Part shown: piece after piece, positions 8,501-15,757 of the stretch | How positions within the stretch are numbered: position 1 is the first letter of the stretch | Layout of the letters: each line of letters begins with the position of its first letter | From: Bacteroidaceae bacterium | GTDB lineage: Bacteria; Bacteroidota; Bacteroidia; Bacteroidales; Bacteroidaceae | Direction: 5' to 3' | Assembly: GCA_016292545.1 (NCBI GenBank) | Contig: JAEDIG010000008.1 | Coordinates: 1-38,410, forward strand | DNA length: 38,410 nucleotides | Notes under the pieces: generated by a model | Databases searched by the model: none | What the model was told of the DNA's origin: nothing | Seen by the model: the letters and a program-made list of their open reading frames with translations, nothing else | Translations under genes and position numbers: made by a program

Positions 8501-8896
8501 CATGTTCTTGCTGAAGCCCTTGCCTGCGCTGATGTAGTAGGTCTTTCCGGCCTCCACGTCGGAGGTGGTGCGCTTGCTGAATGTCACACCCTCGAAGGTG
8601 TTCTCGGCATAGCCGAAGCTTGAAATCTGGCTTTCGTAGACCAGATCTGTCTCATCGGCTGTCAGCTGTGTGTACACGTGCATGACGGCATCCTGCGACC
8701 AGATGGTCAGTGTGCCGCTCTCGGCGGGAGTAAACTTGAAGTCTGTCTGGTTGTTCCAGATGTTCGGTTCATCGTAGAGCTTGTCCAGCTCCACGGGAAG
8801 CCACTCTGCCGAGGCGGAGAGGCTCACAAGGCTCAGGAGCAGGAGCAGGGTCCTGCGCAGGGCCTTTGTGGGGAATGAAATGAATTTTGTCTTCAT
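5579..8896 (-). CDS. Large secreted Ig-like-repeat protein with T9SS sorting tail
   Basis: This protein has 1105 residues if it starts at the ATG at 8896. That start gives a standard signal peptide (MKTKFISFPTKALRRTLLLL, cleavage near SASA); the longer in-frame start at 8953 would put 19 residues before it and overlap the preceding gene. The C-terminal third consists of three related modules of about 105-118 residues. They lie at roughly 735-852, 853-962 and 963-1066, begin with DPxxxSxVxSL and end in a TIG-type strand, consistent with Ig-like or SbsA-like folds. Earlier regions are also beta-rich. The end has FTLDGRK and a basic KGGKKILNK tail, as in T9SS type A-like sorting signals, so export across the outer membrane is likely. 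It is the last gene of the operon, 46 bases after its neighbour, before a strong terminator. No enzyme motif was found; a structural or adhesive role is an inference. Confidence 0.8.
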   Translation of the reverse strand: MKTKFISFPTKALRRTLLLLLSLVSLSASAEWLPVELDKLYDEPNIWNNQTDFKFTPAESGTLTIWSQDAVMHVYTQLTADETDLVYESQISSFGYAENTFEGVTFSKRTTSDVEAGKTYYISAGKGFSKNMKFYLSMQTGITSLELVKSNQPAGEMFNITDERDGQLELEFNLPATADDWATLEVNGHKTDSIETRADVNSGKLIFELKDSLYSWMQKEYYKTGDKMTLTITGLCAKTNNSIKYGTDGTLTLEWTVPGKPHYLLSVEGADPFKSYWVPGDKDGIVTLTFDYPLMTKEDGQTAGVRMQMGSADMGDAYEGYLDRDKITVDGSKLLLDFTGVRRSYEDLGLKMKWGSISLKVYDILMADGTSSFSETSGNYGSAAFGRSYVEVKSDIVAEFTPASGSQLTEKAFKVYFSEKDAYKFDGVELYFQTQDDEKRMIEVTEGITSVEEGDNGIEYTIPVPDEVFAGKNIRVEFMNVVSSDGFEHDFGVKYNPGPELTDDLNPVSRNVKDGDVVASLSDIRLTFEEDVFVADEGILPVYVTDLTTQQQVEAAMAVDANDSKTVVITPAQTLKECHEYEFMINYSAIVNKEYVETNGKYGRYYKGEFLKVTLSSLYNNYDFAANPLPGATVNQLDRIAVYTKPDATFSTELISPTRREDRFVWVENEAGEKVAECTVKDDVTYGFSINLAEPITESGKYIVVLQDSVYNTGEGYTVNTNDHEVRIPYTVLKAPEASITLEMSDPASESKVESLESVSLMFSEWVYADECNVMVLNKSTYVTYNATLTVNPKNRSMAVINFADGALADEGSYTITIPEASVGDQLWFESEGMTGKMNGTINLYFTIGKGSTDEPDFFTTDPANNSTVESLSHIKITFDSETGLGNGMITVKKDGEEITRVDAQYDDDWDNVTDFHIYYNATEDGVYTFEVPEGYFLDASGNPRPAFTLTYTIGGSQQDTSDYVTDPTNNSTVTSLYEIHVWNTTVSEMGCGSGKAVFKRDGVELEQISDASYGIDWNELVIRTSKDYTEAGVYTLEVPEGFFLDGSGNALPAVTFTWTIGGEASSIQSITAEDKQAVFTLDGRKASAKQRGIVIKGGKKILNK

Positions 8897-8942
8897 CAGT
8901 TGATATTTTAGTTGATATGGGTTATGGAATATTTGATAGTTC

Positions 8943-11900
8943 TCAGTTGCCAATCATCACCTTCTTGCCGTCTACGATGTTGATTCCTTGCTGCAGGCGC
9001 TGCAGGCGTTGTCCCTGCAGGTTATAGATGCCCTTGCCGGAGCGCGTGTCCACCCTGTCGGCCTTGATTTCCTCCACAGGGGTCATCAGGCTGAAGGGCA
9101 CGGTGATGGCGTTGAGGAAGATGCCTGCATTGCCTTCCATGAACATGAGGCAAATCTTGCCGTTCTTCATCTCGCTGATGTTGCCGGGGTAGGAGAGTGT
9201 CAGCTCCTGTGTGTAGATCTTGCCGGCCTCAAGAGTCTGCGGGAAGCCTACCGAGGTACCCGTGATATTGCCCCAGTAGGTGCGTACCACATCGTTGTGG
9301 GTGATGCCTTCGTTCTTGGCTTTGGCATACTTGCCACCCTTGCCCCACTCGCCGAAGATGGGTTCGGTGCTGGTGTAGAGGTTGTTGTACTGCTCGTTGA
9401 CGAGTCCGTCCTCCATGGCCACGGGGAACACGTTGATGTACTGGCTTGTCATGTTGAGCGCACTCTTTATCTCCACGTCCATCACAATCTTGCCCGAAGT
9501 CTCGTCCAGACGGATGGAGGGGACATTCACCTCGATGTAGGTGGGCACGTCCATTTCCATGGCCACGATGTCCTGCCACAGGTCTATGCCGTTGCTGAAC
9601 ACCTCGTCGAAGTCATCGTTGTAGCCGATGGGCGAGCTGATATAGCCATTGCGCTGTATCATGGCCGAGGGAGCTGCCACCAGACCCAGTGCCTGGCAGT
9701 ATTCCTCCAGCGTGCCCGTGGAGTAGGGGTCACCCGTGTAGCAGTGGTAGGAGATGGGGATGAAGCGGTCGCCGAACACCTTCTCCAGGTTCTCTATGGC
9801 CAGGATGCCACGGGGGCAGTTGGGGCATGTTGTACCCGTAAACTCCTCCAGCACCACGCGCTTCACAGGCTCGAAGGTGAGGTTCTGCACGTAGTTCCTG
9901 CGCACATCGCTGTAGTCGTCCATGACCACGCTTATCGAATAGGTGTTGATTTCTCCTGCGGCGAGGGGCAGCTTGTCGGCAAAGGAGAAGCTGATGACAT
10001 CATCCTTCTTGAACGTTCCCTGACGGGTGAAGGTGGAGAGGGCATTGCCTTTGCTGTCCAGCAGTGTCAGGCCGATGTTCTGGTAGGTGCGTATGTCGTC
10101 GTTGATGGTCAGCTTGCCGCTGATGGTGATGTCCTTCTGGTTCACCACAACCTCTTTGTTGGAGAACGACATGAGGTACTTGAGATTGCGCAGCACCAGG
10201 ATGTTGTCTACGAATACCATGCTCTGGTCCTCGTTGTTGTTCCAGAAGCCGATGTATATCTTCTTGCCGGCATAGGGTGCCATGTCCAGGGCGTAGCGTT
10301 CCCACTCGCCGGAGAGGCCTTCCTCCGTTTCGCCGTAGTCGAGCGTAATCTCGGTGATGTCGCCCTCGGCCTTCATTCGGTCGATGACCTGCTGTGTGAG
10401 CACGTTGAGGTTCTCCTCACATGTCCAGATGACAATCTTCAGCTTGTCGTTCTTGCGTGCCTTGTATTTCTGGGCATCAAAGGCTAGGGTGCAGAAAGCA
10501 TCGGGAATGACAATCTGCGGTGTCACCATCCAGTCGTCGCTCTGTCCGGCCGGGGTGTACATGGAGTGCGAGCCGGCGCAGATGTCGCTGCTCTCTGTCG
10601 TTTCGCGTATGGAGAAGTTCCAGGGCTGGTTGTCTTTGTCGAATTCCATGGCCACCATGTCTTCCACTGGCTGGAGATGGTCGCCTTCAAAGCGCATCAT
10701 GTTGGCCAGAGCCATGGAGATATTGTTGAAATCCTCGCTGAAGACCACTGCATTGTCGGTGCTGACGGAGCGTTCGTAGGAACCCGTGTAGCGAAGCGTG
10801 AGCTCCTCACTGGCTGTCTTGGCATTGCCCATCACGTCGGTGACGGCTCCTGCTTCCATCACCACCTTGTAGCTGGCCCCCAGGTAGAGGTACTGCGTGG
10901 TGCGTGGCAGCAGTCCGATGCTCTTGGGGTCTGTGCTGTGAGGCAGGACATAGAGTTCGGAGATGAGGTTCTCGCCGTCCTCGGTAATCTCGTAGAGACA
11001 GGCCTTTGCCTCCTCGCTGACCTTCACGTCAGTGTCGAAGGTGATGACGGGGAAGATGTTGGTATTGTCGATGCGCGAGAGTTCGGAACCATTCTCGGGG
11101 AATACCGTAACAACCTGTACGGGCGTGTTGCTGCGTCCCGTGTAGTGGAGCACGATTTCCTTGTTTGTCTTGCCGGCATTGGAAGCCAGGGCCAGCGTTC
11201 CGGCGGGGATGACCACGCTGTAGGTCTCGCCTGGGGTGAGCGTGGTGGCACGGAAGGTAACGAGGAGCGAGTGGTCATCGGTGGCCACCTCCTTGAAACC
11301 GATGGAGTTGCGCACCGTGTTTCCCTTGCTGTCCTTGAGAATGGCACTCGTGCTGCCTCCCAGTACTTGGATGCGCTGGTTGAAGCGCAGGGTGACCTTT
11401 TCCATGGAGTTGAAGGAGGCTGTCTGGGCCGGTGTCGTGCTGTAGTCCTGCAGCAGGTCGATACCCTGGCAGATGTCGTTCATCTTCTCGGGCATACGCA
11501 CGATGTAGCCCTCACCCTGCGGACTTACCATGGGAGCCAGCACCATGCCGTCGGCCGAACCGGCCCACATGGTACCCGTGTTGTCCAGTCCGGTAGCCTG
11601 GCTGAAATTGATACCGTAGCGCTGGGTGAGGATGAGGGTGAAGGGATACCAGATGTTGTCGTTCATCACCTTCCACTCGCGCAGGGGAGTGCCCGTGGGG
11701 GATGAGGCATATACGTTGCCGTCGTCATCCACGTGTCCGGCATACATGTCCTGGTCTTCCAGGGCTGAGAAGTTGTGGTAGGTCTGCGTCTCGGTGTCAT
11801 AGCGTACCACATAGACTTCGTCGCTGGTGTTGCGCACGGCAGCTGCCACATATTTTCCGTTAGCGCTGATGACGGGACTCATCTCCACCATGAGGAACTG

Positions 11901-12635
11901 CTCGGGCGGGTTGTTTCCTTGCGTGCCGAACTTCACCGAGGTCTTGTTCTGCACATCATAGATGAAGGCTGTGGGATGGATGCTCTGGTTGCCGAAGATG
12001 ACGATGTAGCGTCCGTTGGCACTGAGCCCGCTGAAGGTCTCCTGCCGGGTGCTGTAGTCCACAGGCATCTGGGGCAGATTCTCCAGCGTCACTATTTTCT
12101 TGGTTTCCAGATTCCACATCACACCCTTGGAGTTGGAGTTCATCACGTCCATGGCATTGTCTTCGCAGAAGCCTACGGCCCACTTGCCGTCGGGAGTGAC
12201 ACAGTTGGCATAGCCCGAGGCATAGCCGGCGGGCAGTTCGAGCGGTGTCCAGGTTTTTGTCTCCATGTCGAAAACACCGGGCTGGCCACCCATATAGGAG
12301 CCGTCGTCGGTAAAGGTGCCTTTGAATCCGCCCACCACCAGCCGCCCGTCGTCGGTGATGTCGTTGGCCACATACTTGCCTTTGGCATCGCTGTCGAGAA
12401 GGTCTTGCAGGATGGTCTCCTGGCGTGTTTCGGTGTTCACGATGCGGATGACACCAGCCTTGCGTTGCTCGGTGGTAGCTCCTTTGACGATGGCCCACTT
12501 TCCGTTGTCGGAGAGTTGGTTCACGATGGAGAGGTCGGCATACTGCTGTAGATGGAATGTCGGGACGTTCTGTGCCGACACCTGAAGACAGGCACCCGTC
12601 ACGAACATCCATAATGCAAATAGTTTGTTCTTCAT
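8943..12635 (-). CDS. Multidomain secreted protein: propeller, cleaved-adhesin and Omp28 domains, T9SS tail
   Basis: This is a 1230-residue exported protein. Residues 1-21 are a signal peptide (ending VSAQ). About 30-380 contains repeated blades with DGK/NGK turns and looks like a beta-propeller of the HAF/TolB kind. About 400-617 holds two Ig-like (SbsA-like) domains, and 630-815 resembles a cleaved-adhesin / choice-of-anchor jelly roll (SEDFNN, SDDWMVTP, FWNNNED). About 925-1185 is an Omp28 domain with a thioredoxin-like site FTGTTCPNCPRG (Cys937, Cys940). The tail YNLQGQRL ... GINIVDGKKV is a T9SS-like sorting signal. It sits six bases after the M6 protease gene, inside the operon. The CPNC pair repeats the motif of the Omp28 lipoprotein three genes upstream. 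This suggests a surface-exposed or secreted thiol-active protein; the thiol activity is inferred. Confidence 0.85.
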   Translation of the reverse strand: MKNKLFALWMFVTGACLQVSAQNVPTFHLQQYADLSIVNQLSDNGKWAIVKGATTEQRKAGVIRIVNTETRQETILQDLLDSDAKGKYVANDITDDGRLVVGGFKGTFTDDGSYMGGQPGVFDMETKTWTPLELPAGYASGYANCVTPDGKWAVGFCEDNAMDVMNSNSKGVMWNLETKKIVTLENLPQMPVDYSTRQETFSGLSANGRYIVIFGNQSIHPTAFIYDVQNKTSVKFGTQGNNPPEQFLMVEMSPVISANGKYVAAAVRNTSDEVYVVRYDTETQTYHNFSALEDQDMYAGHVDDDGNVYASSPTGTPLREWKVMNDNIWYPFTLILTQRYGINFSQATGLDNTGTMWAGSADGMVLAPMVSPQGEGYIVRMPEKMNDICQGIDLLQDYSTTPAQTASFNSMEKVTLRFNQRIQVLGGSTSAILKDSKGNTVRNSIGFKEVATDDHSLLVTFRATTLTPGETYSVVIPAGTLALASNAGKTNKEIVLHYTGRSNTPVQVVTVFPENGSELSRIDNTNIFPVITFDTDVKVSEEAKACLYEITEDGENLISELYVLPHSTDPKSIGLLPRTTQYLYLGASYKVVMEAGAVTDVMGNAKTASEELTLRYTGSYERSVSTDNAVVFSEDFNNISMALANMMRFEGDHLQPVEDMVAMEFDKDNQPWNFSIRETTESSDICAGSHSMYTPAGQSDDWMVTPQIVIPDAFCTLAFDAQKYKARKNDKLKIVIWTCEENLNVLTQQVIDRMKAEGDITEITLDYGETEEGLSGEWERYALDMAPYAGKKIYIGFWNNNEDQSMVFVDNILVLRNLKYLMSFSNKEVVVNQKDITISGKLTINDDIRTYQNIGLTLLDSKGNALSTFTRQGTFKKDDVISFSFADKLPLAAGEINTYSISVVMDDYSDVRRNYVQNLTFEPVKRVVLEEFTGTTCPNCPRGILAIENLEKVFGDRFIPISYHCYTGDPYSTGTLEEYCQALGLVAAPSAMIQRNGYISSPIGYNDDFDEVFSNGIDLWQDIVAMEMDVPTYIEVNVPSIRLDETSGKIVMDVEIKSALNMTSQYINVFPVAMEDGLVNEQYNNLYTSTEPIFGEWGKGGKYAKAKNEGITHNDVVRTYWGNITGTSVGFPQTLEAGKIYTQELTLSYPGNISEMKNGKICLMFMEGNAGIFLNAITVPFSLMTPVEEIKADRVDTRSGKGIYNLQGQRLQRLQQGINIVDGKKVMIGN

Positions 12636-12641
12636 ATTAAG

Positions 12642-14312
12642 TTAGCGATTGAGTAGTTTCTTGTTCTTTTTGATGTACAGGCCTTGCGGCTGAAGGATGC
12701 GCTGGCCGGCCAGATTGTAGCAGGGCATCTCTGCTTCCCCTGCCCAGACACCATGTATGCCAGTGGACAGGTGGTTGGTGAAGCGGAACGACACCGTGCC
12801 ATCTGCATGCTGCTCTATGTCTGTCAGGTCCTTCTGCATCAGCATGCTTCCGTCCTTGTTGGGGTGGTTCACTGCGGCAGCCGGTGTGCTGGTGGCGGTC
12901 AGGGAATTGTTGCCTTGAAAGGGATAGAGGTCGCCTCCCATCTTGTCTGCATTCTGCACCCACTCCTTGTAGTCTACCATCTGCCAGGTGTTGTCTGCGG
13001 CCAGAATGCCGAATCGTTCCTTGCCCGTGTTGACATTGTTGCTGCTCCATGCCTCCTCGCTGTAATCAACGTGCGAGATAAGGAGTCCGCTGCCCGGGAG
13101 TCCGGCATCGCAGCCCGTTGGCTGACGGTTCTCCACAATGTAGTACTCATCACGGTGCCCTTCATTATATATAATGTATGCTTCGGGGGCTACGGCGAGT
13201 GGCTGCATGCGCTGGATGTCCTGTGTGTCCTTGAGCTCCTTGAGCGTCATCCATCCGCAGAAGGCACGCTGATAGGCGGTGTAGCCTGCAGGCTGATAAC
13301 CATTGTCGAGGTAGTTGCCCATGTTCATGAGGTCCCACACATAGGTGCCATAGTTGAGTGTGGTGGCTCCGAAGGTGCCTTTGTCATACATGTCGGGCAG
13401 GCCGAAGCAATGGCTGAACTCATGGCAGATGGTGCCGATGCCATCGATGCGGCCTCCCTCGCCCAGCTCGCAGCTACAGGCGAAGTTGTCTATCGTGACC
13501 CCATCCATCTGGAAGGGCTTCTGGTCCGACCCGAAGGCGTTGAGCGTACCCTCCTGTGGCCAGATGAGTCCTGTGTCTTCACCGTTCACGTTTTGTCCCT
13601 GTCCGGCATAAAGGACAAAGACCTGTTCGACCACGCCATCTCCGTCCCAGTCATATTGGGTGAAATCCACGTCATCGTTGGCCCAGTCGCAGGCATCATA
13701 GATGAGCTGGCCCAGATGGGTGTCTAGCATGGTGCCGTTGTCCTGCCCATAGTAGTTGTAGGGGTTGGGCAGACGGTAAGGGCCAACTACATCGAAATTG
13801 AATTCGAACTGTCCGTAGCTCTGTGCCAGAAAATAGTCATAGACGCTTCCCTTGAAACCTATCTCGGGGTCGGTAAATCGCTCTTCATTGGCTACCCGGT
13901 CATAGTACTGTGCAGCATTGTCCAGGGTAAAAGTTCTTGCAGGTGTGCTGGTGGCACTTCGCTTGTTGAACTCCACAAGGATGATGAGGCCCCGCTTCTT
14001 GCCCATGAACTTGCCTGTTTCGGTTGCGCGTGTCATACGCATCTGGTTGGCCTTGGTGCGTGCCTGGCCGCTTTCGGCCTCAACCTGCGTAGGGTCTGCC
14101 TTTCGGTAACAGCCATCTGCAGCCAGCACGTAGGCGTTGCCTTCGCTGTCCGTCCAATAGGCACCATATTCGTCACCCCTGAGTTCGGCAAGCACCTCTG
14201 TGCCGTCTGTAAGGTGAAGGGTGCGCCACAGGCCTGGCTTGGCTGGTATGGCAAAAACGGAGACAGCCCATGCATGGAGCAGGGCTGTGCCAATTATCCT
14301 ATTGATTTTCAT
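12642..14312 (-). CDS. M6 family (InhA-like) secreted metalloprotease with T9SS tail
   Basis: This 556-residue zinc protease should act outside the cell. It has a signal peptide (cleavage near residue 22), a propeptide-like segment with GDEYGAYWTDSEGNAYV, and then the catalytic domain. The active site is HEFSHCFGLPD at 297-307: His297, His301 and Asp307 as ligands of the HExxHxxGxxD motif, Glu298 as base. DWDGDGVVEQ at 221-230 looks like a calcium-binding loop. A cysteine lies inside the active-site motif (Cys302) and two more are in FACSC, just before it. The end (YNLAGQRILQPQGLYIKKNK) is a T9SS-like sorting tail. Spacing to its neighbours is four and six bases, so it is firmly in the operon. 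Substrates are unknown; M6 relatives degrade host proteins, but no virulence role can be read here. Confidence 0.9.
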   Translation of the reverse strand: MKINRIIGTALLHAWAVSVFAIPAKPGLWRTLHLTDGTEVLAELRGDEYGAYWTDSEGNAYVLAADGCYRKADPTQVEAESGQARTKANQMRMTRATETGKFMGKKRGLIILVEFNKRSATSTPARTFTLDNAAQYYDRVANEERFTDPEIGFKGSVYDYFLAQSYGQFEFNFDVVGPYRLPNPYNYYGQDNGTMLDTHLGQLIYDACDWANDDVDFTQYDWDGDGVVEQVFVLYAGQGQNVNGEDTGLIWPQEGTLNAFGSDQKPFQMDGVTIDNFACSCELGEGGRIDGIGTICHEFSHCFGLPDMYDKGTFGATTLNYGTYVWDLMNMGNYLDNGYQPAGYTAYQRAFCGWMTLKELKDTQDIQRMQPLAVAPEAYIIYNEGHRDEYYIVENRQPTGCDAGLPGSGLLISHVDYSEEAWSSNNVNTGKERFGILAADNTWQMVDYKEWVQNADKMGGDLYPFQGNNSLTATSTPAAAVNHPNKDGSMLMQKDLTDIEQHADGTVSFRFTNHLSTGIHGVWAGEAEMPCYNLAGQRILQPQGLYIKKNKKLLNR

Positions 14313-14316
14313 AGGG

Positions 14317-14907
14317 TCAGCGAATGATTTTTTTTACTGTCCCGTCTGTGTAGCGCACCAGATTCAGGCCCTTCCTCAGTTTGCTCTGGGGCTTGCCTGT
14401 GGCATCGTAGTAGCCTGCCACCTTCTTGCTTGCTGTGATTCCCTGTACGGGTGCAGGATCTGCATAGACGAAATTTACGTTCAGGGTCCGTCCGGTGCTC
14501 AGTGAGATGGTCACCTTGCAGGTGCCATATCTTCCTTCGGCAATGGCCCACTCGGTGAATTCGATGAGGCTGGTGGTGTTGGCCTTGATTACACAGTCGG
14601 TGAGTGATAGGACACCCGTCTGGCTTGTATTCTGACACTTTCCGCCGAAACAGCAGGCAAAGCTTCCGTAGCTGATTTCTGTTACGTTGAAGTCTATGCT
14701 GAACTTTGTGCCCTTGTCTGATGTGTTCTTGATGCTGATGCCCTCCAGACCTACTTGGAATTCTTCAAAGTCGTTGTAGGAGGTCTTGTCCATTGTCACT
14801 GTTGCTCCATCGGCCAGTTCCTTGCCTTCAGCATCCACGAAGACAAGCTGTGCAGAGGCAGTGAGAGAGGCGAAAAGTACGCCCAGAGTAAGTAGAAATT
14901 TCTTCAT
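14317..14907 (-). CDS. Small cysteine-rich secreted protein with T9SS tail
   Basis: This 196-residue protein has a clear signal peptide (MKKFLLTLGVLFASLTASAQ). One beta-rich domain follows, with five cysteines: FACCFGGKC (Cys85, Cys86, Cys91), Cys105 and Cys130. The layout (NTSDKGTKFS early, a Cys cluster in the middle, VNFVY at the end) resembles a small Ig-like ectodomain common in Bacteroidota secreted proteins, but I cannot name the family. The C-terminus GYYDATGKPQ ... GLNLVRYTDGTVKKIIR is a T9SS-like sorting signal. The gene lies between the Omp28 lipoprotein and the M6 protease, with gaps of 24 and 4 bases. An odd number of cysteines next to a thioredoxin and Omp28 proteins makes it a candidate substrate for them, which is an inference only. 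Confidence 0.75.
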   Translation of the reverse strand: MKKFLLTLGVLFASLTASAQLVFVDAEGKELADGATVTMDKTSYNDFEEFQVGLEGISIKNTSDKGTKFSIDFNVTEISYGSFACCFGGKCQNTSQTGVLSLTDCVIKANTTSLIEFTEWAIAEGRYGTCKVTISLSTGRTLNVNFVYADPAPVQGITASKKVAGYYDATGKPQSKLRKGLNLVRYTDGTVKKIIR

Positions 14908-14931
14908 AATCTGTTATGTTGTTTTGTATTG

Positions 14932-15729
14932 TCAGTCGTTCGTGTGGGTAGGCTTTGTCTTTGCGGCTTGTGTCACGCCATTGTCATCGTAGGTGAAAGC
15001 CACAATGCAGCAGTTACCGGCCTTGTACTCTTCGTTGAGGGTGAACTCTTTCTGTACCAGAACAGATTCCTCGCCGAAGGTGATGGCCTCTCCCCAGTCG
15101 CCATTGATGGCCTCTCGCAACACGTGGTTATGGACGTATTGCCGGTCGGTTCCTCCTGTGGGAAGGGCCTGGATGGCCACAATGCTGTCCTCTACAAGCC
15201 ACAGTTGGAGTTTCTGGCTCTCGCCAGCCGTACCCAAGGCCGATACGTTCACTTGCAGGCGGCGCCCTGCCGGATTGTAGCTTGCCTCCACTTCCAGTGT
15301 GACATTGGTGGCGCGTGCCAGTTCCTCGGCAATGGGCTGTGCCCAGTTCTTATAGTCATCGTTGGCCGGCCCGCGGTTTATTTTGGCCACAGGCTGTCCC
15401 TGCGTGTCGCTGAAGAAGGCATTCCAGTAGGTCTTTCCCGTTTCGGTGACAAGTCCGGTTGCGGTGTTCAGGCCGAAGGGTCCGCAATGGATGGCCACAG
15501 GGATGACGTTCTCTTCACCGTAGGCATCCAAAATGTCGTTCAGCGCGTTGGTGGCGTTGGGGCAATTCACACATTTCTGGCCTGTAAAATCTTCCACCAG
15601 CACCACGCGTTGTGCCGCCGCGGGCTCCACGTATATCAGTCGTTCTCCCTCGTCGATGTGGCTGCATGCGGTAAGCACAGCGGCTATTGCTGTCAGGCAG
15701 CCCATGAGGAATGTTTTTGTTGTCATCAT
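14932..15729 (-). CDS. Omp28-related outer membrane lipoprotein (thioredoxin-like)
   Basis: This is a 265-residue lipoprotein; the lipobox LTAC places the modified cysteine at residue 22. The mature protein opens with RVVLVEDFTGQKCVNCPNAT, the thioredoxin-like Omp28 signature with a CVNC pair at Cys53/Cys56. A beta-domain typical of the second half of Omp28 proteins follows. Omp28 is a known Bacteroidota outer-membrane lipoprotein family, first named in Porphyromonas, with an uncertain role. Two ATG codons stand in tandem at 15729 and 15726, and either could be the start. The gene is third in the operon, after TlpA-like and DUF6029 genes. A CxxC in a lipid-anchored thioredoxin fold suggests disulfide reduction or exchange at the outer membrane. 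The redox role is inferred; the family call is firm. Confidence 0.88.
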   Translation of the reverse strand: MMTTKTFLMGCLTAIAAVLTACSHIDEGERLIYVEPAAAQRVVLVEDFTGQKCVNCPNATNALNDILDAYGEENVIPVAIHCGPFGLNTATGLVTETGKTYWNAFFSDTQGQPVAKINRGPANDDYKNWAQPIAEELARATNVTLEVEASYNPAGRRLQVNVSALGTAGESQKLQLWLVEDSIVAIQALPTGGTDRQYVHNHVLREAINGDWGEAITFGEESVLVQKEFTLNEEYKAGNCCIVAFTYDDNGVTQAAKTKPTHTND

Positions 15730-15757
15730 GCTTAATCGTCTATTTCAGTTCCCTTCA

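Noticed and set aside
8988..10487. 499-codon plus-strand frame opposite the Omp28-containing protein
   Set aside because: Shadow frame; the minus strand has the signal peptide, CPNC site and sorting tail.
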